Made by a program: the position numbers and the translations under genes
Assembly (NCBI GenBank): GCA_902773415.1
Contig: CACYEE010000041.1
Span: 1-40,177, forward strand
Direction: 5' to 3'
DNA from: an uncultured Actinomyces sp.
GTDB taxonomy: Bacteria; Actinomycetota; Actinomycetes; Actinomycetales; Actinomycetaceae
Length of the DNA stretch: 40,177 nt
The notes under the pieces: generated by a model
Told to the model about the DNA's origin: nothing
Database searches by the model: none
Seen by the model: the letters and a program-made list of their open reading frames with translations, nothing else
Part shown: positions 1-8,232 of the stretch, piece by piece
How the letters are laid out: every line of letters starts with the position of its first letter
Numbering within the stretch: the first letter of the stretch is position 1

Positions 1-600
1 ATCGTCGCCCTGGTTGCGACGGTCTTCATGTGGTGGTTCCTCGACCGTTCCACGCTCGGCTTCCAGCTTCGTGCCGTCGGTGCCAACCCCGACGCCGCGC
101 GCACGGCGGGCATGGGCATCGGCGCGATCACCGCCATGACGATGGCCGTGTCGGGCGCCATGTGCGGCCTGGCCGGCGGCGTCCAGATGACCTCCTCGCT
201 CAAATACCTCGTCGACGGCGTCCAGGGAACCATCGGCATCGACGCGATCACGGTGGCCCTGCTGGGCCGCAACAAGCCCGTCGGCACGGTTCTGGCCGGC
301 CTCATCTTCGGAGCCTTCAAGGCCGGAGGCTCGGTCATGCAGATCCAGGCCAACGTCCCGGTGGACATGGTCCTCGTCCTCCAGTCCGTCATCGTGCTTC
401 TTGTCGCCGCTCCGCCCTTTGTCCGCTGGCTCTTCCGCCTGCCCAGCCCGGACGGCAACGCACGCAAGTACGTCACGATGGACGCCGAGACGGAGAAGAA
501 GACCGGCACGAAGGAGGCCACGGCCAACGCATCCGCCTCCGCTGGAGCCGATTCCGCCGCACCCGGCCACCCGTCGCAAGAAAAGGGGGAGAACCGATGA
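1..600 (+). CDS. Nucleoside ABC transporter permease, 3' part (5' end outside window)
   Basis: The reading frame is open from the first base, so this is the C-terminal 199 residues of a longer gene. It is an inner-membrane permease of the branched-chain amino acid/ribose type (BPD_transp_2), the family that pairs with BmpA-like lipoproteins to import nucleosides. Visible hallmarks are the cytoplasmic loop around GFQLRAVGANPDAARTAGM, which contacts the ATPase, followed by alternating hydrophobic helices to about residue 145. A polar Ala/Glu/Lys-rich tail of about 45 residues follows and is probably disordered. The stop codon overlaps the start of the next permease (ATGA), so the two are translationally coupled. 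Nucleoside specificity is inferred from cdd, deoA and deoC downstream; the substrate-binding lipoprotein and ATPase should lie just upstream. Confidence 0.9.
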   Translation: MVALVATVFMWWFLDRSTLGFQLRAVGANPDAARTAGMGIGAITAMTMAVSGAMCGLAGGVQMTSSLKYLVDGVQGTIGIDAITVALLGRNKPVGTVLAGLIFGAFKAGGSVMQIQANVPVDMVLVLQSVIVLLVAAPPFVRWLFRLPSPDGNARKYVTMDAETEKKTGTKEATANASASAGADSAAPGHPSQEKGENR

Positions 601-1889
601 GCACCGACACCGCTGCCCGGAACGCCGCCGAAGCCCATTCCGAGGTCCTGGCTCCCGTCAAGTGGAAGATGCCCGTCACCTACGCGCTGGCGGCCCTGCT
701 CAACCTCTACTTCGTCATTTCCGCCTCCGGAGCCGCAAAGTTCAACTTCAACCGTGGAAAGGGCGACCGCATCCAGCTGCCCACCGTGGAACTTTCGGCC
801 CGCATGGTGGCCGTCGTCGCCCTCCTGGCCTGCGTTGCCGTATGCGCGTGGGCAGTCGCGCGGGCGCTACAGCGCAAGGCGGTCGGAGCGGTTCCGGCCG
901 TCGTCGCCGCGCTCGTCACCATCTTCGCCCTTCTCGCATGGTTCGGCGGAGGCTCGAAGGGAACCGTCACGGTGACCGCGGTTCTCGCTTCCGCGCTGGC
1001 GCTGTCCACGCCGCTCATCTTCGGGTCCTTGTCGGGCGTTGTCAGCGAACACGTGGGAATCGTCAATATCGCGATCGAGGGCCAGCTGCTTGTCGGCGCC
1101 TTCGCCGGCGTTCTCGTCGCCTCGATCGTCAAGAGCGTGTGGGCCGGCCTTCTCGTCGCCCCGATCGCGGGCGCCCTCATCGGCGCGCTGCTTGCGCTCT
1201 TCGCCGTCAACTACAACGTCGACAACATCATCGTCGGCGTCGTGCTCAACGTGTTCGCGCTCGGCCTGACGACCTTCTTCTTCTCGTCGACCATGACCGA
1301 ACACCCGGAGTTCAACGATTCGAGCTACCACCTGTCGAACATCAAGATTCCGCTTCTCGGCGACATCCCGATCGTCGGCCCGGTGCTGTTCAACCAGACG
1401 GCCCTGACCTACATCATGTATGTCGTGCTCGTGGTGCTCACGATCTACCTGTACCGTTCGCGCTGGGGCCTTCGCATGCGCGCCTGCGGCGAACATCCGC
1501 ATGCGGCGGACACCGTCGGCATCGACGTGCGCAAGACCCGCTGGCACAACGTCCTCCTGTCGGGCGCGCTCGCCGGGCTGGGCGGCGCCTACTTCACGAT
1601 CGGCGCTTCGATCGGCCACTCCTTCAACGAGAACATGTCCGCCGGAAACGGCTACATCGCCCTGGCCGCCATGATTCTCGGCAAGTGGCATCCGCTTGGC
1701 GCCCTCGGCGCTTCGCTGATGTTCGGCTTCGCCAAGGCGGTCGCCATTCTCGTGCCGTCGCTCAGCGCAACCGCTCCGTCGCACATCATCAACATGATTC
1801 CCTACATCGTCACGATTCTCGCCGTCGCCGGCTTCGTGGGCGTCTCCCGCCCGCCGGCATCGGAGAACGTGCCGTACACGAAGGGATAG
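597..1889 (+). CDS. Nucleoside ABC transporter permease, second subunit
   Basis: This 430-residue protein is the second BPD_transp_2 permease of the importer. Two or three hydrophobic segments near the N-terminus (about residues 24-43, 63-90 and 96-116) precede the core, which carries the conserved stretch around GVVSEHVGIVNIAIEGQ and the ATPase-contacting loop GLRMRACGEHPHAADTVGID. Two different permeases encoded side by side is the normal layout of nucleoside/Bmp-type ABC systems. The ATG lies inside the stop of the preceding gene (ATGA), which fixes the start; AAAAGGGGGAG just upstream is the ribosome site. About 100 bp separate it from cdd, with no strong terminator, so the genes probably form one operon. 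The nucleoside substrate is inferred from context and not proven by sequence. Confidence 0.9.
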   Translation: MSTDTAARNAAEAHSEVLAPVKWKMPVTYALAALLNLYFVISASGAAKFNFNRGKGDRIQLPTVELSARMVAVVALLACVAVCAWAVARALQRKAVGAVPAVVAALVTIFALLAWFGGGSKGTVTVTAVLASALALSTPLIFGSLSGVVSEHVGIVNIAIEGQLLVGAFAGVLVASIVKSVWAGLLVAPIAGALIGALLALFAVNYNVDNIIVGVVLNVFALGLTTFFFSSTMTEHPEFNDSSYHLSNIKIPLLGDIPIVGPVLFNQTALTYIMYVVLVVLTIYLYRSRWGLRMRACGEHPHAADTVGIDVRKTRWHNVLLSGALAGLGGAYFTIGASIGHSFNENMSAGNGYIALAAMILGKWHPLGALGASLMFGFAKAVAILVPSLSATAPSHIINMIPYIVTILAVAGFVGVSRPPASENVPYTKG

Positions 1890-1993
1890 CGGTACCGCAC
1901 GAAGCCAGGCTGCGTCCGTCCGCGCCGCAACGCTCGGCACGGCGGCGGCCCCCAGCCGCATTCGGGACGCGGCGCGCCGCAGAAAGGACAGAC

Positions 1994-2482
1994 ATGGAGA
2001 TTGCCGAAGAGACATGGGCGCGGCTGCGCGAAGAAGCGCTCGAAGCGGTCACGCATGCCTACGCGCCCTATTCGGGATATCGCGTCGGGGCTGCGGCCCT
2101 GGCCGAGGACGGCCACGTATACACCGGCTGCAACGTGGAGAACGCGAGCCTGGGCGTCGTGCTGTGCGCCGAGTGCGGGCTTGTCTCCTCCGCGGTGAGG
2201 AACGACGCGGGCCGTCTGCTGGCTTTCGTGTGCGTCAACGGCGAGGGCGACGCGATTGCGCCGTGCGGGCGGTGCCGTCAGGTTCTGCGCGAGCATGGCG
2301 GGCGCGGCATGCTGCTCGCGATGCCGCGGGGAATCATGAGGATGGACGAGGTGCTGCCCGAGAGTTTCGGGCCCGAAGCGATGGAGGGCCATACGGCGGG
2401 GGCGACGACCGAAACGCCCGCGCCGGCCTCGGATGCGCGGGCACGGAAGGATGGCGACAAGGAAGGACACGAGCGTGGCTGA
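1994..2482 (+). CDS. cdd: Cytidine deaminase
   Basis: This 162-residue protein hydrolytically deaminates cytidine and deoxycytidine to uridine and deoxyuridine in the cytosol. Family signatures are clear: CNVENASLG for ribose binding, then C58-A59-E60 (zinc ligand and catalytic glutamate) and P90-C91-G-R-C94, giving the three cysteine zinc ligands of the small homotetrameric class. The core ends near residue 128. A tail of about 30 polar residues rich in Ala, Thr, Glu and Lys follows and is not part of the known fold. The ATG has an AGAAAGGA ribosome site. Its 3' end overlaps deoA by 8 bp, which supports co-translation. Placed between a nucleoside importer and two deoxyribose-degrading enzymes, it prepares imported cytidines for phosphorolysis. 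Confidence 0.95.
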   Translation: MEIAEETWARLREEALEAVTHAYAPYSGYRVGAAALAEDGHVYTGCNVENASLGVVLCAECGLVSSAVRNDAGRLLAFVCVNGEGDAIAPCGRCRQVLREHGGRGMLLAMPRGIMRMDEVLPESFGPEAMEGHTAGATTETPAPASDARARKDGDKEGHERG

Positions 2483-3773
2483 ACCGTTCGATGCGGTAGA
2501 CATCATCCGAATCAAGCGCGACCGGGGCGTTCTCGGCAAGGCCGAGATCGACTGGACCATCGACGCCTATACGCGCGGCGTGCTGACCGACGAACAGATG
2601 GCCGCCCTGGCGATGGCGATCTTCCTCAACGGCATGACCCCCGAGGAGATTCGCCAGTGGACTGCCGCGATGCTCGACTCCGGGGAGCGGATGGACTTCG
2701 CCAGCCTGGCGCGCCCGACGGCCGACAAGCATTCGACCGGCGGCGTCGGCGACAAGATCACGCTTCCGCTGGCCCCGCTCGTCGCATGTTTCGGCGTGGC
2801 CGTCCCGCAGCTGTCGGGCCGCGGCCTCGGCCACACCGGCGGCACGCTTGACAAGCTCGAGTCGATACCCGGCTGGCGGGCGGACCTGTCGAACGAGGAG
2901 ATTTGCCGCCAGCTCGGCGAAGGCTCCGGCGCGGTCATCTGCGCAGCCGGCTCCGGCCTCGCCCCGGCGGACAAGAAGCTGTATGCGCTTCGCGACGTCA
3001 CTTCCACCGTCGACTGCATCCCGCTGATCGCCTCGTCGATCATGAGCAAGAAAATCGCGGAGGGGACCGGCGGGCTCGTGCTCGACGTCAAGGTGGGTTC
3101 CGGAGCCTTCATGAAGGACCCTTCGACGGCGCGCGAGCTCGCCGAGACGATGGTCGACATCGGGGAGGCGGCCGGCGTGCGCACCGTCGCCCTGCTGACC
3201 GACATGTCGGTGCCGCTCGGCCTGACCGTCGGCAACGCCCTCGAAGTGCGCGAGTCCGTCGAGGTGCTCGCTGGCGGAGGCCCGGCCGACGTTGTCGAGC
3301 TGACCTGCACTCTTGCCCGCGAAATGCTTGCCACCGCCGGCGTGGCCGACGCCGACGTCGAGGCGGCCCTTGCCGACGGCCGCGCAATGGATGTCTGGAA
3401 GCGGATGATTCGCGAGCAGGGCGGCGACCCCGAGGCGCGGCTGCCCGCCGCGCGCCACACCCACGACGTCCGTGCCGAGACGGACGGAATCCTTCAGGAC
3501 ATGGATGCCCTCAAGGTCGGCGTCGCCTCGTGGCGCCTGGGCGCCGGGCGCGCCCGGCAGGACGACCCGGTCCAGGCGGGCGCGGGCATCGAGATCTTCG
3601 CCAAGCCGGGCGAGGCGGTGTACAGGGGACAGCCGATTCTGCGCCTGCACACCGACGAGCCGGAACGTTTCGAGCGGGCGCTCGAATCTCTTGAGGGGAC
3701 GCTCGCCGTCTGCGAAGCGCCGGTGGCACAAGGCTCCGGCGTCGTTATCGATCGAATCGCAAAGGAGAAGTGA
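2475..3773 (+). CDS. deoA: Thymidine phosphorylase
   Basis: This 432-residue enzyme cleaves thymidine or deoxyuridine with phosphate to the free base and 2-deoxyribose 1-phosphate. The family signature SGRGLGHTGGTLDKLE is intact, as is the phosphate-binding KHSTGGVGDK loop (Lys85). The length matches the usual 430-440 residues. I chose GTG at 2475 because AAGGAAGGA lies about 8 nt upstream and the protein then starts close to the conserved DIIRIKRD segment; an ATG at 2451 would add 8 unconserved residues. The start lies within the end of cdd, and deoC begins 1 nt after the stop, so cdd-deoA-deoC is one translational unit. A pyrimidine-nucleoside phosphorylase with broader specificity is possible, because sequence alone does not separate them cleanly. 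Confidence 0.95.
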   Translation: MAEPFDAVDIIRIKRDRGVLGKAEIDWTIDAYTRGVLTDEQMAALAMAIFLNGMTPEEIRQWTAAMLDSGERMDFASLARPTADKHSTGGVGDKITLPLAPLVACFGVAVPQLSGRGLGHTGGTLDKLESIPGWRADLSNEEICRQLGEGSGAVICAAGSGLAPADKKLYALRDVTSTVDCIPLIASSIMSKKIAEGTGGLVLDVKVGSGAFMKDPSTARELAETMVDIGEAAGVRTVALLTDMSVPLGLTVGNALEVRESVEVLAGGGPADVVELTCTLAREMLATAGVADADVEAALADGRAMDVWKRMIREQGGDPEARLPAARHTHDVRAETDGILQDMDALKVGVASWRLGAGRARQDDPVQAGAGIEIFAKPGEAVYRGQPILRLHTDEPERFERALESLEGTLAVCEAPVAQGSGVVIDRIAKEK

Positions 3774-3774
3774 C

Positions 3775-4434
3775 ATGGCTGTACGCGAGGACGTTGCGGG
3801 GATTGTCGACCACACCCTGCTCAGGCCGGAGGCGACGATGGAGGACGTGCGCGCCCTCGTCGAGGAGGCGAAGGAACTTGGAGCCTTCTCCGTGTGCGTC
3901 TCGCCGTCGATGCTGCCCCTGCCCGAGGACATCGACCTTGGTTCCCTCCATGTCGCGGTGGTCTGCGGTTTCCCTTCGGGCAAGCATGCGAGCGAGATCA
4001 AGGCGGCGGAGGCGTGCCGCGCCGTCGCCTGCGGAGCGGACGAGGTCGATATGGTCATCGACGTCGGCGCTGCGGTTGCGGGCGAGTTCGCGGCCGTCGA
4101 GGCCGATATCCGGGCCGTGCGCGAAGCAATGCCGTTCGGGCTTCTCAAGGTCATCATCGAGGCTGCCGCGTTGAGCGACGGGCAGATCGTCGCCATCTGC
4201 AAGGCGGCGGAGGCGGCGGGCGCGGACTACGTCAAGACCTCCACCGGCTTCCACCCGGCGGGCGGAGCCTCCGTCCACGCCATCGGTCTCATGGCGAAGA
4301 CCGTCGGCGGCCGCTTGGGCGTCAAGGCTTCCGGCGGCATCCGTGACGGCAAGTTCGCCGCGGAACTTATCGACGCCGGCGCAACGCGCCTGGGCCTGTC
4401 GGGTACCCGCGCAGTGCTCGACACGCTGCCGTAG
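3775..4434 (+). CDS. deoC: Deoxyribose-phosphate aldolase
   Basis: This 219-residue class I aldolase splits 2-deoxyribose 5-phosphate into acetaldehyde and glyceraldehyde 3-phosphate. The Schiff-base lysine is Lys154 in DYVKTSTGF, the partner lysine is Lys184 in VKASGGIR, and the catalytic aspartate lies in the ADEVDMVIDVG segment near residues 88-98. The N-terminal DHTLL motif is also typical. AAAGGAGAAG precedes the ATG and the gene begins 1 nt after the deoA stop. It completes the degradative route from imported deoxynucleosides to central carbon metabolism, provided a mutase converts deoxyribose 1-phosphate to the 5-phosphate; the convergent sugar mutase gene is the candidate. A perfect 18-bp hairpin follows the stop. 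Confidence 0.96.
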   Translation: MAVREDVAGIVDHTLLRPEATMEDVRALVEEAKELGAFSVCVSPSMLPLPEDIDLGSLHVAVVCGFPSGKHASEIKAAEACRAVACGADEVDMVIDVGAAVAGEFAAVEADIRAVREAMPFGLLKVIIEAAALSDGQIVAICKAAEAAGADYVKTSTGFHPAGGASVHAIGLMAKTVGGRLGVKASGGIRDGKFAAELIDAGATRLGLSGTRAVLDTLP

Positions 4435-4449
4435 GCGTGCGGGAGCCCG

Positions 4450-4492
4450 AGGCGGGGCCCGGTTCGATTCGCGGTCGAACCGGGCCCCGCCT
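4450..4492. terminator. Bidirectional GC-rich hairpin between deoC and the sugar mutase gene
   Basis: Perfect 18-bp inverted repeat (arms 4450-4467 and 4475-4492) with a 7-nt loop. It sits between two convergent genes and has no U-tract on either side, the U-less terminator type common in high-GC Gram-positives. Position and symmetry suit termination of both operons. Confidence 0.85.
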
Positions 4493-4504
4493 GTCAGCTT
4501 GGCG

Positions 4505-6193
4505 TCACATGCCGAGGGCCGCGGCGACGTCCTTCTTGAGGCGTTCCATGCGGCGGGCGGCGACGAGCTTCGCGTCGGCCAGCTCCTCGGCGCTTTCGAC
4601 GGGCGTATAGACCTCGAGATAGCATTTGACCTTCGGTTCCGTGCCGGAGGGGCGCACGACGACCCGGTCGTTCTGCTCCGTGTACCACATGACGACGTCG
4701 GCGGGAGGGAGGCCGAGTTCCTCGGAGCCCTCGGACAGGTCGAGGCTTTCGGCGATTGCCGACTGCGCGAGTTCGGCGGGCGGGGTTGCCCGCACGCGCT
4801 TCATCGTTTCGGGAATGATCGAGAGGTCGTCGACGCGCAGCGTCACGGGTGCCGAAAGGTAGATGCCGTGGGCGAGGTAGAGCCGGTCGAGGGAATCCTG
4901 GAGGGTTTCGCCGCGCCTGTGCTGGGCGTCGGCAATGAGCGCAAGCAGGAGGGCGGCGCTCATGCCGTCCTTGTCGCGTACGGCATCGGGATTGACGCAG
5001 AAGCCGATGGCTTCCTCGTAGCCGAAGATGAGGCCTTCGGTGCGGGCGATCCACTTGAAGCCGGTGAGGGTGCCTTCGTAGCCGATTCCGTGGGACGAGG
5101 CGATTTCCCCGAGCATCCGCGAGGAGACGATGGACGAGGCGAAGGTTCCCGGTTCGCAGACGAGCGCGGCCTTCGCGGCGATCGAATCTCCGAGAATCGA
5201 GCCGATTTCGTCGCCCGAGAGCTGGCGCCATCCCTTGCCGTCGCGGATTGCGGCGGAGCACCGGTCGGCGTCGGGGTCGGAGGCGATGACGAGGTGCGCG
5301 TGTTCGGCGAGGGCCGTGTCGATGGCCATGTCGAGCGCGCCGGCTTCCTCGGGGTTGGGGAAGGGGACGGTGGGGAAGTCGGGGTCGGGCTCGCATTGTT
5401 CGGCGACCTCGACGACGTTGGCGAAGCCGGCCTTGGCGAACAGGCGGCGCATGATGCGGGCACCGACGCCATGCATGGCCGTGTAGACGATCTTGAGGTC
5501 GGAGTGGAATCCGGCGGGAACGAGGGCGGCGGTTTCCTCGACGTAGGAGTCGACGATGTCGTCGCCGAGCGTCTCGTAGCGGTCGGACAGGGCAATCTCG
5601 TCGGCGCCGGGGGCTGCGGCGATGAGGGCGGCGATATCGGCATCGGCCGGCGGGACGAGCTGGACGCCCCGGCCCGGGCCTTGCGCGCAGCGACCGCCCA
5701 GGTAGACCTTGTAGCCGTTGTCGGCGGCGGGATTGTGCGAGGCCGTGACCATGACGCCGGCGTCGGCGTCGAGCTTGCGGACGGCGTAGGCAAGCAGGGG
5801 AGTGGGCAGGGCGCGCGGCATGATCCGTGCGCGGATTCCCGCGGCCGCGGCAATGGCGGCGGTGTCGTGGGCGAAATCCCTGGAGCGGTGGCGGGCGTCG
5901 TAGCCGATGACGAGCAGGGCGTCGTCTCCGGCCTTGTCTTTCAGGTATGCGACGAGGCCGGCGGCGGCCCGGCGGACGACGGCGCGGTTCATGCGTGTTT
6001 CGCCCGGCCCCATCTTTCCTCGAAGCCCGGCGGTGCCGAAGGCAAGCGGGCCGGAAAAGGCCGAATCGAGTTCGGCGGCCGCATCGGCGTCGCCTGCCTG
6101 CGCGGCCTCGAGCAGCGCCGCGAGTTCGGCCCGGGTTTCGCGATCGGGATCGTGCATCATCCAGTCGCGGATCGTTTCGGGGGTGCCGGTCAT
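4505..6193 (-). CDS. Phospho-sugar mutase (phosphoglucomutase/phosphomannomutase superfamily; possible phosphopentomutase)
   Basis: This 562-residue alpha-D-phosphohexomutase moves a phosphate between C1 and C6 (or C5) of a sugar phosphate through a phosphoserine. The four functional loops are present: TASHNP with Ser152 as phosphoserine, DPDADR for Mg2+, GYEEAIGF for sugar contact and RPSGTEPK for phosphate. The roughly 560-residue length with an N-terminal DW..DPD segment resembles the subgroup that includes human PGM2, a phosphopentomutase. With deoA, deoC and punA adjacent and no deoB in view, a (deoxy)ribose 1-phosphate mutase role is a reasonable inference. I chose ATG 6193 because AAAAGGAGAAGG precedes it and family proteins begin here. 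An in-frame ATG at 6301 sits exactly where a leaderless mRNA would begin and would add 36 Arg/Pro-rich residues. Confidence 0.9.
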   Translation of the reverse strand: MTGTPETIRDWMMHDPDRETRAELAALLEAAQAGDADAAAELDSAFSGPLAFGTAGLRGKMGPGETRMNRAVVRRAAAGLVAYLKDKAGDDALLVIGYDARHRSRDFAHDTAAIAAAAGIRARIMPRALPTPLLAYAVRKLDADAGVMVTASHNPAADNGYKVYLGGRCAQGPGRGVQLVPPADADIAALIAAAPGADEIALSDRYETLGDDIVDSYVEETAALVPAGFHSDLKIVYTAMHGVGARIMRRLFAKAGFANVVEVAEQCEPDPDFPTVPFPNPEEAGALDMAIDTALAEHAHLVIASDPDADRCSAAIRDGKGWRQLSGDEIGSILGDSIAAKAALVCEPGTFASSIVSSRMLGEIASSHGIGYEGTLTGFKWIARTEGLIFGYEEAIGFCVNPDAVRDKDGMSAALLLALIADAQHRRGETLQDSLDRLYLAHGIYLSAPVTLRVDDLSIIPETMKRVRATPPAELAQSAIAESLDLSEGSEELGLPPADVVMWYTEQNDRVVVRPSGTEPKVKCYLEVYTPVESAEELADAKLVAARRMERLKKDVAAALGM

Positions 6194-6307
6194 TCCTTCT
6201 CCTTTTCGTTTGTGCGGTGACGTCCGCGAGGGGTGCGCGCGGCGTTGGAGGGCGTCGGTGCCATGTGCGGGCCGGGCGGGACCCGCACCGGGAATATTCA
6301 TGCTATG

Positions 6308-6313
6308 ATGCTA
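6308..6313 (-). promoter_or_regulatory. -10 element upstream of the sugar mutase gene
   Basis: TAGCAT on the minus strand ends 6 nt before an in-frame ATG at 6301 and 120 nt before the Shine-Dalgarno-preceded ATG at 6193. Transcription would begin at or next to the upstream ATG. It could serve as a leaderless start or simply give a 108-nt leader. Confidence 0.5.
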
Positions 6314-6383
6314 CCCGTTTTCCGCGGGTCTATCACGTGACGCCGGGGACGTGTTGCAGGCCGGGCCGCGCCCGGAGGAAGGC

Positions 6384-7208
6384 CTACTCGTCGTTCTCGC
6401 CGTCGATTCTCGCGACGATGTCTGCAAGGAGGCGGGCGATTCGCGGCGCGGCGTTGCGGCTTTCCGCCATGAGCGCGAGATGGTCGATGCGCTCCTGGGC
6501 GACGCCGGCGGCCGGGTTCGTCACGAGCGAGAGGCCGAGGACTTCGAGGCCGGCTTCGCGTGCGGCGATCGTCTCGAGCGCGGTCGACATTCCGACAAGG
6601 TCGCCGCCGAGCGCGCGAATCATGCGGATTTCCGCGGGAGTCTCGTAGTGAGGGCCCGGAAGCTGGGCGTAGACGCCGGAGGGCAGGGACGGATCGACCT
6701 GGCGCGCAAGGGCGCGCAGGCGCGGACTGTAGGCATCGGCAAGGTCGACGAAGGCTGCGCCTTCGAGGGGGGACCGCGCGGTGAGGTTCAGATGGTCGCA
6801 GACAAGCACGACGGTGCCGGCAGGCCATTCGGACTTCGCCGATCCCGCGCCGTTCGTGAGGATGAGAATGCGGACGCCCGCGGCGGCGGCGGTGCGCACC
6901 CCGTGGGCGACGGCGCGCACGCCCCGGCCCTCGTAGAGGTGGGTGCGCGCGCCGATGAGGAGGGCATGGCGGCCCGAAGGCATGCGGACGGATCTGAGCG
7001 TCCCGGTGTGGCCATGCACCCCGGAGGCGGAGAATCCGGGAATCTCGGAGGCCGGAATCTCGGCAACCGTCTCGCCGATGAGGTCGACGGCGCCGGCCCA
7101 TCCCGATCCGAGGGTCAGCGCGATGTCGTGGCGGTCGATGCCGGTCCGTTCGGCGAGGGCGGCGGCGGCCTGGGTTGCGAGTTGTGTCGGCGAAGGGTTT
7201 GCGTCCAT
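6384..7208 (-). CDS. punA: Purine nucleoside phosphorylase
   Basis: This 274-residue trimeric-type (PNP/MTAP) phosphorylase converts inosine, guanosine or their deoxy forms with phosphate into free base and (deoxy)ribose 1-phosphate. Supporting motifs are LTLGSGWAG (phosphate loop), the HGHTG segment, LTNGAGS, YAQLPGPHYETPAEI and VGMSTALETIAAREAG, followed by SLVTNPAAG, the purine-binding segment with Asn. The chosen ATG at 7208 lies 7 nt after a TAGCGT -10 hexamer, and no ribosome site is visible, so a leaderless mRNA is likely; a TTG at 7244 is the only longer alternative. It lies upstream of the sugar mutase gene on the same strand with a 190-bp gap holding a second promoter. Its product, ribose 1-phosphate, is a plausible substrate for that mutase. 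Confidence 0.94.
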   Translation of the reverse strand: MDANPSPTQLATQAAAALAERTGIDRHDIALTLGSGWAGAVDLIGETVAEIPASEIPGFSASGVHGHTGTLRSVRMPSGRHALLIGARTHLYEGRGVRAVAHGVRTAAAAGVRILILTNGAGSAKSEWPAGTVVLVCDHLNLTARSPLEGAAFVDLADAYSPRLRALARQVDPSLPSGVYAQLPGPHYETPAEIRMIRALGGDLVGMSTALETIAAREAGLEVLGLSLVTNPAAGVAQERIDHLALMAESRNAAPRIARLLADIVARIDGENDE

Positions 7209-7215
7209 GAGGCCG

Positions 7216-7221
7216 ACGCTA
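7216..7221 (-). promoter_or_regulatory. -10 element of punA (leaderless)
   Basis: TAGCGT, preceded by TG, ends 7 nt before the punA ATG on the minus strand. The predicted transcription start coincides with the A of the ATG, and no Shine-Dalgarno sequence is present. Confidence 0.6.
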
Positions 7222-7338
7222 CATCGGCGCGAGGTGCCAGGCAAGGCCTTGGCGCTGCCCGACGCGCCTCCGAATCGGCCTGCGGGCCCCGCGCCGGGTC
7301 ATGGACGTGTGCTCTCGCGTCTTGGGTGATGCTTTTGG

Positions 7339-7344
7339 CACAAT
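7339..7344 (+). promoter_or_regulatory. -10 element of the LOG gene (probably leaderless)
   Basis: CACAAT ends 6 nt before the ATG at 7351, with no ribosome site between. It is weaker than the TAGNNT elements elsewhere in the window, but the spacing is the same. Confidence 0.4.
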
Positions 7345-7350
7345 GGATTC

Positions 7351-8082
7351 ATGAACCATGACGCAACAGGTACCGGCGGGCAGGGTGCCGACGCCCTTCA
7401 GGGAGCTTCCGCCGACGAGCAGCTGTATTCGAGCGCCGATGCCGACCGCCTGAGGGAGGATCTGCGCAGGGTGGGGCGCATTCACAAGGAGTTTGTCGAC
7501 GGGTTCGACGTCCTGTCCCATCTGTCGCAGGACGCGATCACGGTCTTTGGTTCCGCCCGCACGCCCGAGGGGCACCGGCATTACGAGGCTGCGCGGCAGA
7601 TCGGCTCCAGGCTTGCCGAACGCGGATACGCCGTGATCACCGGCGGAGGCGGGGGCATCATGGAGGCCGCCAACCGCGGCGCCCAGGAGGCGGGCGGAAC
7701 CTCGGTCGGAATCGGCATCGAGCTTCCCTTCGAGAAGCAGATGAATCCGTACATCGACGTCTCCTTGTATTTCCGGTATTTCTTCGTCCGCAAGGTCATG
7801 TTCCTCAAGTACTCGACGGGCTTTGTCGTGATGCCGGGAGGATTCGGGACCCTCGACGAGCTTTTCGAGGCGGTGTGCATGGCCCAGACAGGCAAGGTCG
7901 TCAGGTTCCCGCTTGTGCTTTTCGATTCGGAATACTGGGGCGGCCTCAAGGACTGGGTGTGCGACCGTCTCGTTGCCGAGAAGATGATTTCTCCGGGCGA
8001 CGAGGATCTTCTCGTGCTTGTCGATGGCGTCGACGAGACCGTCGATGCGCTGGTTGCGGGACTTGAACGGCTCGGGGGCTGA
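7351..8082 (+). CDS. LOG family protein (TIGR00730; nucleotide 5'-monophosphate phosphoribohydrolase)
   Basis: This 243-residue protein is a LYSINE DECARBOXYLASE-LIKE/LOG-family enzyme; characterised members hydrolyse the N-glycosidic bond of cytokinin or purine nucleoside monophosphates, and despite old annotations they are not lysine decarboxylases. The Rossmann-like core begins near residue 63 with ITVFGSART, continues with VITGGGGGIMEAANRGA and carries the diagnostic PGGFGTLDELFE motif from residue 162, with the catalytic Glu/Arg set. The first 35 residues are polar and probably disordered. The gene is divergent from punA with about 140 bp between; a CACAAT hexamer 6 nt before the ATG suggests a leaderless transcript. 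A nucleotide-salvage or housekeeping role is likely; the actual substrate cannot be read from sequence. Confidence 0.9.
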   Translation: MNHDATGTGGQGADALQGASADEQLYSSADADRLREDLRRVGRIHKEFVDGFDVLSHLSQDAITVFGSARTPEGHRHYEAARQIGSRLAERGYAVITGGGGGIMEAANRGAQEAGGTSVGIGIELPFEKQMNPYIDVSLYFRYFFVRKVMFLKYSTGFVVMPGGFGTLDELFEAVCMAQTGKVVRFPLVLFDSEYWGGLKDWVCDRLVAEKMISPGDEDLLVLVDGVDETVDALVAGLERLGG

Positions 8083-8232
8083 TTGCGCAGCCTGCGAGGC
8101 GGACCGGTGCGGCAGGCCGCATGGCCGGGCGGGCGGTGTCGCGCTGGCCGTCAAGGGCTTAAGCCCGTGACGAAATCGGAGGTCTGAGCCGGCAGTTGCA
8201 CCGGGAGCGCTCGAAAACCCCGCGAGGGCGAG

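Noticed and set aside
4343..6220. Open frame of over 600 codons on the plus strand opposite the sugar mutase gene
   Set aside because: Gly/Val/Asp-rich shadow of the mutase reading frame with no recognisable domain.
8155..8166. Perfect palindrome GGGCTTAAGCCC after the LOG gene
   Set aside because: It has no loop, no U-tract and no link to a promoter; a 12-bp palindrome alone is weak evidence for a site.
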